From the NCBI GenBank assembly GCA_038258425.1, contig JBBSPV010000055.1, positions 1-21,555 of the forward strand: a stretch of 21,555 nucleotides of DNA, read 5' to 3'. Of this stretch, positions 12,901-20,176 are shown piece by piece. The notes below the pieces were generated by a model, which saw only the letters and a list, made by a program, of their open reading frames with translations, had not been told where the DNA came from and made no database searches. The stretch comes from DATLGB01 sp038258425. GTDB lineage: Bacteria; Actinomycetota; Thermoleophilia; Solirubrobacterales; Solirubrobacteraceae. Every line of letters starts with the position of its first letter. The stretch's first letter is position 1. Made by a program: the position numbers and the translations under genes.

Positions 12901-13943
12901 TGCGGATCGCACTCGAGCCGGTCCGCCTGCGCCTGCGCCGCCCGCTCGTGACGCACTGGGGCTCCCTGGGCGAGCGCGAGCTGCTGCGGGTGACGCTCAC
13001 GGACGGCGACGGGCTCGCCGGCCACGGCGAGGCGGCCTCGCTCGAGCCCTACGACGGGGTCGCCCCCGCCACGCTGCGCGCGGCGCTCGACGCCTACGCC
13101 GCCGTCCTGGCCGCGGCCGAGCCGGGCGCCGGCCCGGACGAGCTCGTGGCCGCCTGCCGCGCGGAGCGCGACCTGCCGCAGGCCCTGGCCGCCGTCGACC
13201 TGGCCCTGTGGGACATGGAGGGCCGGCGAGCCGGCGTCCCGGTGCACGCCCTGCTGCAACCGCGGACGCCCGGGGCGGTGGCCATCCCGGTCAATGCGAC
13301 CATCGGCGCCGAGGACCGGGCGGGCGCGGCCGAGCAGGCCGCCCAGGCCGTGGCGGCCGGCCTGCGGACGGTCAAGGTCAAGGTCGGGATCGGCGACGAC
13401 GCGGGCCGCGTGGCCGCCGTGCGGGCGGCCGCACCCACAGTCGCCGTCCGGATCGACGCCAACGGCGCCTGGGCGACGCCCGCGGAGGCGCTCGCCAACC
13501 TCCGGGTCCTCGCCCCGGCCGGCCTCGAGCTCGCCGAGGAGCCGGTGCACGGCGTGCCCGCGCTGCGCGCCGTGCGGGCCGAGTCGCCCGTGGAGATCGC
13601 GATGGACGAGACGGCGGCCGAGCCCGGCGCCGGGTCGGCCGGGGCGGCCGACGCGGTCTGCCTCAAACTCTCGCGCTGCGGCGGCATCTCCGGTCTGCTG
13701 CGCGAGGCGGCCGCGGCGCGCGCAGCCGGCAGCCGGGTCTACGTGGCCTCGACCTTCGACGGCCCCCTCGGCATCGCCGGCGCGCTGCACGCCGCCGCCG
13801 CGCTCGCCGCGGACGGGCCGCTGCCCGCCTGCGGGCTCGCGACGCTGGGGGCCTTCGCGGAGGTGCCCGACCCCTTCGAGCTCGTCGACGGTGCCCTCGT
13901 GGTCCCGTCGGGCCCCGGGCTCATGGACGCCCGGGATCTCTGA
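12900..13943 (+). CDS. menC: o-Succinylbenzoate synthase (enolase superfamily)
   Basis: 347 residues. It dehydrates SHCHC to o-succinylbenzoate. The N-terminal capping domain (1 to about 110) is followed by a barrel with the enolase-superfamily residues in order: TVKVKVG (Lys159, Lys161), RIDANGAW (Asp186), LAEEPVHG (Glu213), IAMDET (Asp236) and VCLKLSRCGGISG (Lys256). This pattern also fits dipeptide epimerases and N-acylamino acid racemases of the muconate-lactonizing subgroup. The MenC call therefore rests on its place directly behind menA, with the ATG at 12900 sharing its first base with the menA TGA. Length is that of the short actinobacterial MenC. The cobalamin-binding-like gene starts 2 bp after its stop. 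Confidence 0.88.
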   Translation: MRIALEPVRLRLRRPLVTHWGSLGERELLRVTLTDGDGLAGHGEAASLEPYDGVAPATLRAALDAYAAVLAAAEPGAGPDELVAACRAERDLPQALAAVDLALWDMEGRRAGVPVHALLQPRTPGAVAIPVNATIGAEDRAGAAEQAAQAVAAGLRTVKVKVGIGDDAGRVAAVRAAAPTVAVRIDANGAWATPAEALANLRVLAPAGLELAEEPVHGVPALRAVRAESPVEIAMDETAAEPGAGSAGAADAVCLKLSRCGGISGLLREAAAARAAGSRVYVASTFDGPLGIAGALHAAAALAADGPLPACGLATLGAFAEVPDPFELVDGALVVPSGPGLMDARDL

Positions 13944-13945
13944 CC

Positions 13946-14551
13946 GTGGGCCGAGCGGAAGCCGACCTCGCCGCCGCGCGTCGGGCTTTGGGTACAGCGC
14001 TGGTCGCGCACGACGGCGCCCGGGCCCGCGCCGTGCTCGACGGTGCCCTCGAGGGGGCCGGCGCCTTCGCCGTCCAGGTCGAGGTGCTGGCGCCCGTGGT
14101 CGCCGGGCTCGACGGCGGCGACCCGTTCGGCGCCGGCATCCTCGAGGGCCTGCTCGCCCGGGCCGCCGGCGGCACGCACGGATCGGCGGGCGGCGTCCTC
14201 GCCGTCGTCGCCTGCCCGCCCGGCCAGCCGCACACGCTCCAGTGCCGGCTCGTCGCCGACGTGCTCGAGGGCCGCGGCTGGGAGGTCATCCGCACCGAGC
14301 TCGGCACGGGCGCCCGCGGGCTGGTGGACCACGTGTCGGACGAGCAGCCCGACGCCGTGGTGATCACCTTCACGGCGTGCGACGCCCTCGACGGCGCCCG
14401 CGAGCTGCTCGGCGCCCTCACGACGCTGGACCCGGGGCCGCTGGCCGTGCCGCTGGACGCCGGCGGCTGCGGGCTCGAGGGCGCGGTGACCGATCTCCCG
14501 GCCCTCGTCGACACGCTGCACGCCGGCGTCCCGCCCTACGCCGACGACTGA
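13946..14551 (+). CDS. Cobalamin (B12)-binding-domain-like protein in the men operon
   Basis: 201 residues from GTG 13946, only 2 bp after menC and in the same transcription unit, with no promoter of its own. Residues 1-78 look like the four-helix cap that precedes B12 domains (RRALGTALVAHDGARARAVLDGA, quoted as ALVAHDGARARAVLDGA, then VLAPVVAGLDGGDPFGAGILEGLL). Residues 82-160 read as a Rossmann-like B12 domain: VLAVVACPPGQPHTLQCRLVADVLEGRGWEV, quoted as VACPPGQPHTLQCRL (88-102) and VADVLEGRGWEVIRTELG (103-120), then DAVVITFTACDAL. His96 lies where CarH-type photoreceptors have the lower-ligand His, but the Gly usually three residues later is Gln99. The cap lacks the Trp/Glu-His residues that contact B12 in CarH. 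There is no DNA-binding domain. It could be a degenerate sensor or a partner of another protein. The fold assignment is by pattern only. Confidence 0.55.
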   Translation: MGRAEADLAAARRALGTALVAHDGARARAVLDGALEGAGAFAVQVEVLAPVVAGLDGGDPFGAGILEGLLARAAGGTHGSAGGVLAVVACPPGQPHTLQCRLVADVLEGRGWEVIRTELGTGARGLVDHVSDEQPDAVVITFTACDALDGARELLGALTTLDPGPLAVPLDAGGCGLEGAVTDLPALVDTLHAGVPPYADD

Positions 14552-14560
14552 CGCGGGGTA

Positions 14561-15676
14561 CTAGAGCCGCTCGACCACGTAGTCGATGCAGGCGGTCAGG
14601 GCCCGCACGTCGTCGGGCTCGACGGCGCAGAACATCCCGACGCGCAGCTGGTTGCGGCCGAGCTTGCGGTAGGGCTCGGTGTCGACGATGCCGTTGGCGC
14701 GCAGGGTGGTGGCGATCGCGGCGGCGTCCACCGCGTCGTCGAAGTCGATCGTGCCGACGACGAGCGAGCGCTTCGCCGGGTCGGCCACGAACGGCCGCGC
14801 GACCGCGGAGCGCTCCGCCCACTCGTACAGGTGGCTCGAGGACTCCGTCGTGCGCCGCACGCACCAGTCGAGGCCGCCGCGCTCGTTCATCCACTCCACC
14901 TGGTCGGCGAGCAGCAGCAGCGTGGCGATCGCGGGCGTGTTGTAGGTCTGGTCCTTGCGCGAGTTCTCCAGCGCGGTCTCGAGGGAGAGGAAGTCCGGGA
15001 TCCAGCGGTCCGAGGCGCCGAGCGCCTCGATCCGCTCGACCGCCGCGGGGCTCACCAGCGCGAGCCAGAGGCCGCCGTCGGAGGCGAAGCCCTTCTGGGG
15101 GGCGAAGTAGTAGGCGTCGGCGTCCGCGGCGTCGACGGGCAGGCCGCCCGCGCCCGAGGTGGCGTCGACGAGCACGAGCCCGTCGCCGTCCGGGCGGCTG
15201 ACGGGCACCATGACGCCCGTCGAGGTCTCGTTGTGGGCCCAGCAGACGACGTCGGCGGCCGCGTCGCCGCGGACGGCGGGCGCGTCGCCCGGGTCCGCGC
15301 GATCGACGACCGGATCGGCGAGGAAGGGGGCGGCCTGGGTGACCTTCGCGAACTTCGTGGAGAACTCGCCGTAGGCGAGGTGCAGTGCGCGCTCGCGCAC
15401 GAGGCCGAACGCCGCGGCGTCCCAGAAGCACGTCGTGCCGCCGTTGCCGAGCAGGACCTCGTAGCCGTCCGGAAGGCGGAAGAGCTCGGACAGCCCTGCG
15501 CGGACGCGGCCGACGACGGACCTCACCGGCGCCTGGCGGTGGGAGGTGCCCATGACGCGTGCGCCGACGTCGGCGAGGTGCGCGAGCTGCTCCGGGCGCA
15601 CCTTGGACGGGCCGCAACCGAAGCGCCCGTCGGCGGGGCGCAGGTCGGTGGGGATCTCCAGCATGGTCTCGGGCAC
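14561..15676 (-). CDS. serC: Phosphoserine aminotransferase (serine biosynthesis)
   Basis: 371 residues from the proposed GTG start. It transfers the amino group of glutamate to 3-phosphohydroxypyruvate, the product of SerA. A class V PLP-dependent fold of the actinobacterial/archaeal-type SerC branch: FGCGPSKVRPEQL (19-31), MGTSHRQAPVR (42-52), LGNGGTTCFWDAAAFGLV (76-93), LVDATSGAGGLPVD (169-182) and the PLP lysine in YYFAPQKGFASDGGLW (189-204; Lys195). A GTG at 15709 would give 382 residues but would put the -10 hexamer (15684-15689) inside the gene. TAGCCT lies 7 nt before GTG 15676, matching the other starts; ATG 15664 is the other candidate. It converges on the men operon with 9 bp between stops. 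Confidence 0.93.
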   Translation of the reverse strand: MPETMLEIPTDLRPADGRFGCGPSKVRPEQLAHLADVGARVMGTSHRQAPVRSVVGRVRAGLSELFRLPDGYEVLLGNGGTTCFWDAAAFGLVRERALHLAYGEFSTKFAKVTQAAPFLADPVVDRADPGDAPAVRGDAAADVVCWAHNETSTGVMVPVSRPDGDGLVLVDATSGAGGLPVDAADADAYYFAPQKGFASDGGLWLALVSPAAVERIEALGASDRWIPDFLSLETALENSRKDQTYNTPAIATLLLLADQVEWMNERGGLDWCVRRTTESSSHLYEWAERSAVARPFVADPAKRSLVVGTIDFDDAVDAAAIATTLRANGIVDTEPYRKLGRNQLRVGMFCAVEPDDVRALTACIDYVVERL

Positions 15677-15683
15677 GGCGGGC

Positions 15684-15689
15684 AGGCTA
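15684..15689 (-). promoter_or_regulatory. -10 element, serC
   Basis: TAGCCT on the minus strand, 7 nt before GTG 15676 and 19 nt before ATG 15664. It is flanked by the 5 bp inverted repeat CGGGC/GCCCG (15679-15683, 15695-15699). It supports the GTG start. Confidence 0.5.
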
Positions 15690-15706
15690 GCGACGCCCGG
15701 GTGGCT

Positions 15707-15737
15707 CACGTTCCTCGTTCCGGCGGCGAGAAACGTG
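15707..15737 (-). terminator. Hairpin directly after menH
   Basis: The arms 15707-15717 (CACGTTCCTCG) and 15727-15737 (CGAGAAACGTG) pair over 10 of 11 positions around a 9 nt loop. The single mismatch becomes G-U in minus-strand RNA, the direction of menH, giving an unbroken 11 bp stem 2 nt beyond its stop codon. There is no T-tract. This is the best-formed terminator candidate in the window, just upstream of the serC promoter. Confidence 0.55.
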
Positions 15738-15739
15738 CG

Positions 15740-16462
15740 TCACCCCTCGCCTGCGATGGCGTCCGCGACGGCGTGCGGCTGCTCGAGGTGCACCGCGTGG
15801 CCCGCGCCCGCCACGACCACGAGACGGGCGTCGCCCAGCGCGGCCGCCATGCGCTCCGCGACGGCGCGGAACCTCTCGTCGCGCTCGCCGACCACGAGCG
15901 TCACCGGCATCGCCAGCTCACCGAGGCGGTCCCACAGCGGCGCCATCGCGCCCGTGCCCCTGCCGCGCAGCGCGGCGGCGAGCCCGGGCGCGCTGCCGCG
16001 AAGCCGGTCGGCACGGGCCAGCTCCAGGACGCCGCGCGGCTGGGTCGCGAACAGCGGCTGGCGCTCCCACTCCTCCACGAAGGCCGCGAGGCCGATCGCC
16101 TCGATGCGGTCGGCGAGCTCGAGGTCCGCGACCCGCCGGGCCTCGCGCTCGGCCGCGCCGGCGAGCCCGGGCGAGGCGCCGACGAGCACGAGCCGGCCGA
16201 CGCGGCCGGGGAGCCGCAGCGCGGCGTCGAGCGCGAGCCGGCCGCCCATGGAATAGCCGCACAGCGTGTAGCGCGCCGGCTTGAGGGCGCCGAGGTAGGC
16301 CGCGACGGCGTCGAAGCCGGCCGGGCGGCGCTCCGCGCAGTCGCCGTGACCCGGGAGGTCCGGCGCCAGGCAGCGGTAGCGTGGCACGAGCGCGTCCACG
16401 ACGGGGCCCCAGCTGCGGCCGGTCTGCGTGAAGCCGTGCAACAGGACGAGGTCGCCGCGCAT
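15740..16462 (-). CDS. menH: Alpha/beta hydrolase, SHCHC synthase (menaquinone biosynthesis)
   Basis: 240 residues. MenH removes pyruvate from SEPHCHC, the MenD product. LVLLHGFTQTGRSWGPVVDAL (5-25, quoted as LVLLHGFTQTGRSW and GPVVDAL) carries the HGF oxyanion hole. The nucleophile elbow is LCGYSMGGRLALDAALR (67-83; Ser71), the acid VVGERDERF (190-198; Asp195) and the base GAGHAVHLEQP (219-229; His222). GYSMGGRLAL, the central EEWERQPLF (130-138) and ERDERF resemble MenH proteins, and the start lies head-to-head with menD, which makes MenH far more likely than a general hydrolase. The ATG at 16462 is the only reasonable start. No -10 box or Shine-Dalgarno site is visible, and only 15 bp separate it from the menD ATG, so its promoter must lie in the menD coding region. 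Confidence 0.88.
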   Translation of the reverse strand: MRGDLVLLHGFTQTGRSWGPVVDALVPRYRCLAPDLPGHGDCAERRPAGFDAVAAYLGALKPARYTLCGYSMGGRLALDAALRLPGRVGRLVLVGASPGLAGAAEREARRVADLELADRIEAIGLAAFVEEWERQPLFATQPRGVLELARADRLRGSAPGLAAALRGRGTGAMAPLWDRLGELAMPVTLVVGERDERFRAVAERMAAALGDARLVVVAGAGHAVHLEQPHAVADAIAGEG

Positions 16463-16477
16463 CCCGGGAACTGTCTC

Positions 16478-18184
16478 ATGACGCCACAGGACACCTATCT
16501 CGGCCTGCGTGCCTTCTGCGACGAGCTCGCACGCTGCGGCGTCCGCGAGGCCTGCACGTCCCCAGGCTCGCGCTCGACACCGCTCGTCCTCTCCGTCGCC
16601 CGCGCGCCGGGCCTGCGCGCGACGTCGCACATCGACGAGCGCTCGGGCGCCTTCTTCGCGCTCGGCCTGGCCAAGGCCACGGGCCGCCCGGCCGTGCTCG
16701 CCTGCACCTCCGGCACGGCCGCCGCCAACTACGCCCCCGCGGTGATCGAGGCCTGGGAGGCACGGGTGCCGCTGCTCGTGCTCACGGCGGACCGGCCGCC
16801 CGAGCTGCGCGACCTCGGCGCCGGCCAGACCATCGATCAGGTCAAGCTCTACGGCCGAGCGGCGAAGTGGTACCTCGAGGTCGACGACGCGCCGGCCACC
16901 CCCGCCCGGATGCGCTGGCTGCGCCAGCTCGCCTGCCGCGCCGTCGCGACTGCGCACGGCGGGCGTCCCGGACCCGTGCACCTCAACTGGGCACTGCGCG
17001 AGCCGCTCGTGCTCGACGCGCCGCTGACCGCGGAGGAACCCGGGGGCGGCGGCCGGGCCGGCGGGCGGCCCTGGGTCCGCGTGCGGGCACCCGAGCCGCC
17101 GCCGACGGAGCCCGTGGCGCTCGAGGGGGAGCGGCCGGTGGTCGTGGCCGGGCGCCTCGAGCGGCCCGGTGAGGGCGCGGCCCTCGCGGCGTGGGCGGCC
17201 CGCGCCGGCGTCCCGCTGCTCGCCGACCCGTTGTCGAACGCCCGCTGCGGCCCGGCCGCCATCGCGCACTACGACGCCGTGCTGCGCGACGTGGACTGGG
17301 CCGCCGCCCACGCCCCCGACGCCGTGCTGCGCGCCGGCGACCTCCCGACCTCCAAGCCGCTGCGCCCGTGGCTCGCGGGCCTGACCGGCGCGCGTCAGCT
17401 GGCCGTCGATCCGCAGGCCGCCTGGCAGGACCCGACCGGGGACCTCGCCGAGCTCCTCGTCACGGAGCTGACGGCCACGCTCGCGACCCTCACCACCGGG
17501 CCCGTACAGGCCGGCTGGCTCGCGGCCTGGCGCACCGCCGACGCCGCCCTGGGCACCGTCCGCGACGTGTGGGCGGCGGAGTTGAGCGAGCCGCTCGTGG
17601 CCGAGCGCGTCCACGCCGCGCTCGGCGCCGGGGACACGCTCGTCGTCGCGGCCTCCATGCCGGTCCGCGACCTCGAGACCTTCGCGCCCGTCCGCGCCGA
17701 CGCGCCCCGCGTGCTCGCCAACCGCGGCGCCAACGGCATCGACGGCACGGTCTCCACGGCCTTCGGCGTCGCCGCCGGCTCCCCCGGCAGCCGGACCATC
17801 CTGCTCATCGGCGACGTCGCGCTCCTGCATGACGTGGGCGGACTGCTCGCCGCGCGCCGGCTGCCGGTCGACCTCACGGTGGTCGTCGTCCACAACGATG
17901 GCGGCGGCATCTTCGACTTCCTCCCCGTGGCCGGCGAAGGCGCCGACTTCACCGAGCACGTCACCACCGCCCACGGCGCCGACCTCGCCCACGCCACGGC
18001 CCTCGCCGGCGGCGCCCACCTCTCCGTGGGGACGGCCGGCGAGCTCGACGCGGCCCTCGCCCGCACGGCGGGCACGACCGGCCTCACGGTGCTCGAGGTG
18101 CGCACGGACCGGGTCGCCAACGTCGCGCTGCACCGTGCGACGTGGGCGGCCGTCGCCGAGCGGCTGCGCGCCGACGCCGGTTGA
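16478..18184 (+). CDS. menD: SEPHCHC synthase (2-succinyl-5-enolpyruvyl-6-hydroxy-3-cyclohexene-1-carboxylate synthase)
   Basis: 568 residues, a thiamine-diphosphate enzyme joining isochorismate (from MenF) and 2-oxoglutarate. Pyrimidine-binding domain: ACTSPGSRSTPLVLSVA (25-41), HIDERSGAFFALGLAKATG (51-69) with the ThDP-activating Glu54, and CTSGTAAANYAPAVIEA (76-92). A central domain follows, then the C-terminal diphosphate-binding domain with NRGANGIDGTVSTAFGVAAG and the metal-binding GDVALLHDVGG followed by NDGGGIF. The length is normal. The ATG at 16478 (MTPQDTYLGLRAF) matches the family start. Neither a -10 box nor a convincing Shine-Dalgarno site is seen close by; a TAGCGT at 16377-16382 inside menH is a distant candidate. 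It is divergent from menH with overlapping control regions. Confidence 0.96.
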   Translation: MTPQDTYLGLRAFCDELARCGVREACTSPGSRSTPLVLSVARAPGLRATSHIDERSGAFFALGLAKATGRPAVLACTSGTAAANYAPAVIEAWEARVPLLVLTADRPPELRDLGAGQTIDQVKLYGRAAKWYLEVDDAPATPARMRWLRQLACRAVATAHGGRPGPVHLNWALREPLVLDAPLTAEEPGGGGRAGGRPWVRVRAPEPPPTEPVALEGERPVVVAGRLERPGEGAALAAWAARAGVPLLADPLSNARCGPAAIAHYDAVLRDVDWAAAHAPDAVLRAGDLPTSKPLRPWLAGLTGARQLAVDPQAAWQDPTGDLAELLVTELTATLATLTTGPVQAGWLAAWRTADAALGTVRDVWAAELSEPLVAERVHAALGAGDTLVVAASMPVRDLETFAPVRADAPRVLANRGANGIDGTVSTAFGVAAGSPGSRTILLIGDVALLHDVGGLLAARRLPVDLTVVVVHNDGGGIFDFLPVAGEGADFTEHVTTAHGADLAHATALAGGAHLSVGTAGELDAALARTAGTTGLTVLEVRTDRVANVALHRATWAAVAERLRADAG

Positions 18185-18218
18185 GCACGGCCCCACCTGG
18201 GTCGCCCAATCGCGACTC

Positions 18219-18237
18219 TGGCGCGCTGCCTGCGCCA
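18219..18237. promoter_or_regulatory. Inverted repeat between menD and the PRC-barrel gene
   Basis: TGGCGC-GCTGCCT-GCGCCA is a perfect 6 bp stem with a 7 nt loop, 34 nt after the menD stop and 4 nt before the next -10. It could end the menD transcript or lie under the -35 region of the downstream promoter. Confidence 0.35.
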
Positions 18238-18241
18238 CCTC

Positions 18242-18247
18242 TACGGT
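18242..18247 (+). promoter_or_regulatory. -10 element, PRC-barrel gene
   Basis: TACGGT, 6 nt before the ATG at 18254; leaderless spacing. Confidence 0.55.
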
Positions 18248-18253
18248 GAATCC

Positions 18254-18592
18254 ATGGACCCCGCGGACGACGACGGCCAGCCCATCGGCTACCAGGTGCT
18301 GCCCAAGGGCACGCCGGTCGTGTGCGCGGACGGCACGGAGCTCGGCACGGTCGCCAAGGTCCTCGACAACGCGCGCGAGCACATCTTCGACGGCCTCGTG
18401 GTGCGCACGGCCGAGCGCCGGGTGTTCGTCGACGCGCCCGAGGTCCAGCGCATCACCGACCGCCGGGTGACGCTGACCATCGACGCGGCGCAGGCCGCCG
18501 GGCTCGAGCCCTTCAAGGGCCTGCGCGGGTCGGTCGAGCAGCGGGCGCAGCGGGGGATGAACCGCCTCAAGCGCCGCCTGCCCGGCCGCTGA
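18254..18592 (+). CDS. PRC-barrel-like (DUF2171-type) small protein
   Basis: 112 residues. The central part GTPVVCADGTELGTVAKVLDN (19-39, quoted as GTPVVCADGTELG and TVAKVLDN), then HIFDGLVVRT and RRVFVDAPEVQRITDRRVTL (54-73), has the strand-turn-strand rhythm of a PRC-barrel: a surface V-x-x-x-D-G-x-x-x-G-x-V opening and a DAPEV/RI hinge. The C-terminus is basic (RGMNRLKRRLPGR), perhaps binding nucleic acid or membrane. PRC-barrel proteins occur in RNA metabolism (RimM), photosynthetic reaction centres and many small actinobacterial proteins of unknown role. Although it follows menD by 69 bp, it has its own promoter, so a link with menaquinone is not shown. Confidence 0.65.
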   Translation: MDPADDDGQPIGYQVLPKGTPVVCADGTELGTVAKVLDNAREHIFDGLVVRTAERRVFVDAPEVQRITDRRVTLTIDAAQAAGLEPFKGLRGSVEQRAQRGMNRLKRRLPGR

Positions 18593-18633
18593 CCGGACGC
18601 GGGAGCACCGCCTCGCGCCCGCCTGCCGCACAC

Positions 18634-18681
18634 CCGCCGGCCCCGCGGCGGTGCGGGTGCCCGGGCGCTGCCTCCGGCAGC
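18634..18681. terminator. Two hairpins between convergent genes
   Basis: CCGCC-(8 nt)-GGCGG at 18634-18651 follows the PRC-barrel gene. GCTGCC-TCC-GGCAGC at 18667-18681 is a perfect 6 bp stem starting 1 nt after the menF stop on the minus strand. Together they look like back-to-back terminators for the converging transcripts. No T-tracts. Confidence 0.45.
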
Positions 18682-18682
18682 C

Positions 18683-20122
18683 CTAAGCGGCCAGGACGGG
18701 CAGCAGCGCGTCGAGCTTGATCTCGGTCTCGGTCAGCTCGGCCGCCGGCTCGGAGTCGGCCACGACCCCCACCCCGGCGTAGCAGCGCGCCTCGCGGCCG
18801 CGCAGCAGCGCGCAGCGCAGGCCGACGCAGAACTCGCCGTCCTCCCCCGCGTCCGTCCAGCCGATCGCCCCGGCGTACCAGCCGCGATCGAGGCCCTCCA
18901 GGGCCGGGATGAGCGGGACGGCGGCGGCGTGCGGCTCGCCGCCCACGGCGGGCGTCGGGTGCAGCAGGCCGGCGAGCTCGATCGCGCCCATCGGCTCGCG
19001 CAGCTGGGCGCGGATCGGCGTCGCGAGGTGCTGGATGTTCGCGACGCGGATGACCGACGGCTCCTCGGCGGCGGCCACCCAGACGGCGCGCGGACGCAGG
19101 GCGCGGGCGATCCGCCGCACGACGATCGCCTGCTCGGCGCGGTCCTTGTCCGAGCGCAGCAGCTGCTCGCCGAGGTGGCCGTCGACGGCCGGATCGGCGG
19201 AGCGCCGGGTCGAGCCCGCCAGCGCGACGGTCTGCGCGCGGAGCCCGTCCCGGCGCACGAGCAGCTCGGGCGAGGCGGCCACGAAGGCCGCGTCGCCGCG
19301 GCCGACGGCGACGACGTAGCAGGAGCGGAAGGCGCCCCGCAGGACGTCGAGCACCGCCCCGGCGTCGTGGTCGTGGGCGGCGTGGACGGCAACCTCGCGG
19401 GCGAGGACGATCTTCTCGAAGGCGCCGCCCCGGATCCGCTCGACCGCGCGCGCCACCGCGGCCTCGTAGTGCTCGGGCGGGGCGATGGAGGCGATCGTCG
19501 CGCGCGTGACCGGCTCGGGGTCGAGCAGCGGCAGCGGACGCTGGACAAGCTGGGCCAGCCGGGCCTCGACGCCGGCCAGCAGCTCGTCGGGGGTGTCGTC
19601 GGGCCGGGCGAGAGCGGCGACGGTCAGCCGGACGTCCGCGCCGGAGCGCGCCACCGCGACCTCGGGGACGTGCAGCGATGCCGCCGGGAAGCCGGCCCAG
19701 TGGGGCGCGGTCCCGCCGTCGGGGGCGAAGGCGAACCCGCCGAGGGCGACGAGGCCGGCGCCAGCCGGGCCGTCCGCCACGCCGGCGGCGGCGGTGCTGG
19801 CGAGGGCGCGCCACTCGGCGGCCACCCGCTCGAAGCGCCGCGGCCCCTGGGCCTCGATGGCGTGCACACACCCGAGGCCGGCGAGCGCGAAGCCGTCGCG
19901 GTCGGGCTGCTCGAAGCACTGGTACGGCTCGCCGGGCCGGCGCGAGGCGAGCACGAGACCGCTCGGGTCGGCGTCGGCGGGCAGCCGCAGGGTGACGGCT
20001 GCCAGGGCCTGGCCGCGGCGCCGCGCACGGGCCACGGCCCGCACCAGCCGCCGGAGGAGCCGGACGCGGTCGTCGGCCTCGAGGTCGATGCCACCCGGGC
20101 GGCTGAGGCGCTGCACGGTCAC
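18683..20122 (-). CDS. menF: Isochorismate synthase (menaquinone biosynthesis)
   Basis: 479 residues, a chorismate-binding-fold enzyme converting chorismate to isochorismate, the first step toward menaquinone. Conserved blocks of the C-terminal domain: FEKIVLAREVAV (235-246; Lys237 where MenF/EntC have the general base), AASPELLVRRDG (282-293), ALAGSTRRSAD (300-310), LRSDKDRAEQAIVVRRI (322-338), QHLATPIRAQL (364-374), LLHPTPAVGGEP (386-397), RGWYAGAIGWTD (413-424) and the metal-binding SEPAAELTETEIKLDAL (457-473). The N-terminal about 200 residues are the less conserved half, as usual. A salicylate or siderophore isochorismate synthase is an alternative, disfavoured by the men neighbours. GTG at 20122 is chosen because TACCCT lies 7 nt upstream. 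Confidence 0.92.
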   Translation of the reverse strand: MTVQRLSRPGGIDLEADDRVRLLRRLVRAVARARRRGQALAAVTLRLPADADPSGLVLASRRPGEPYQCFEQPDRDGFALAGLGCVHAIEAQGPRRFERVAAEWRALASTAAAGVADGPAGAGLVALGGFAFAPDGGTAPHWAGFPAASLHVPEVAVARSGADVRLTVAALARPDDTPDELLAGVEARLAQLVQRPLPLLDPEPVTRATIASIAPPEHYEAAVARAVERIRGGAFEKIVLAREVAVHAAHDHDAGAVLDVLRGAFRSCYVVAVGRGDAAFVAASPELLVRRDGLRAQTVALAGSTRRSADPAVDGHLGEQLLRSDKDRAEQAIVVRRIARALRPRAVWVAAAEEPSVIRVANIQHLATPIRAQLREPMGAIELAGLLHPTPAVGGEPHAAAVPLIPALEGLDRGWYAGAIGWTDAGEDGEFCVGLRCALLRGREARCYAGVGVVADSEPAAELTETEIKLDALLPVLAA

Positions 20123-20129
20123 CGCATCA

Positions 20130-20135
20130 AGGGTA
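20130..20135 (-). promoter_or_regulatory. -10 element, menF
   Basis: TACCCT on the minus strand, 7 nt before the GTG start, which it supports. It is 12 bp from the -35 of the divergent exporter promoter. Confidence 0.55.
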
Positions 20136-20147
20136 GGAAGCCGGGTC

Positions 20148-20176
20148 TTGACGCTGTTGGTAGTGAGTGCTTACAT
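20148..20176 (+). promoter_or_regulatory. Classical sigma-70-type promoter of the exporter gene
   Basis: TTGACG (20148-20153), exactly 17 bp, then TTACAT (20171-20176). The predicted start is about 20183, leaving a roughly 34 nt leader. It is the only promoter in the window with a recognisable -35 box. Confidence 0.65.

Noticed and set aside
14552..14560. Terminator between the men operon and serC
   Set aside because: Only 9 bp lie between the stops, and the best stem (GCGG/CCGC) is 4 bp with a 10 nt loop, expected by chance.
16463..18631. Long extension of the menH frame and other minus-strand frames opposite menD
   Set aside because: menD is unmistakable on the plus strand, and the minus-strand translation has no recognisable fold.
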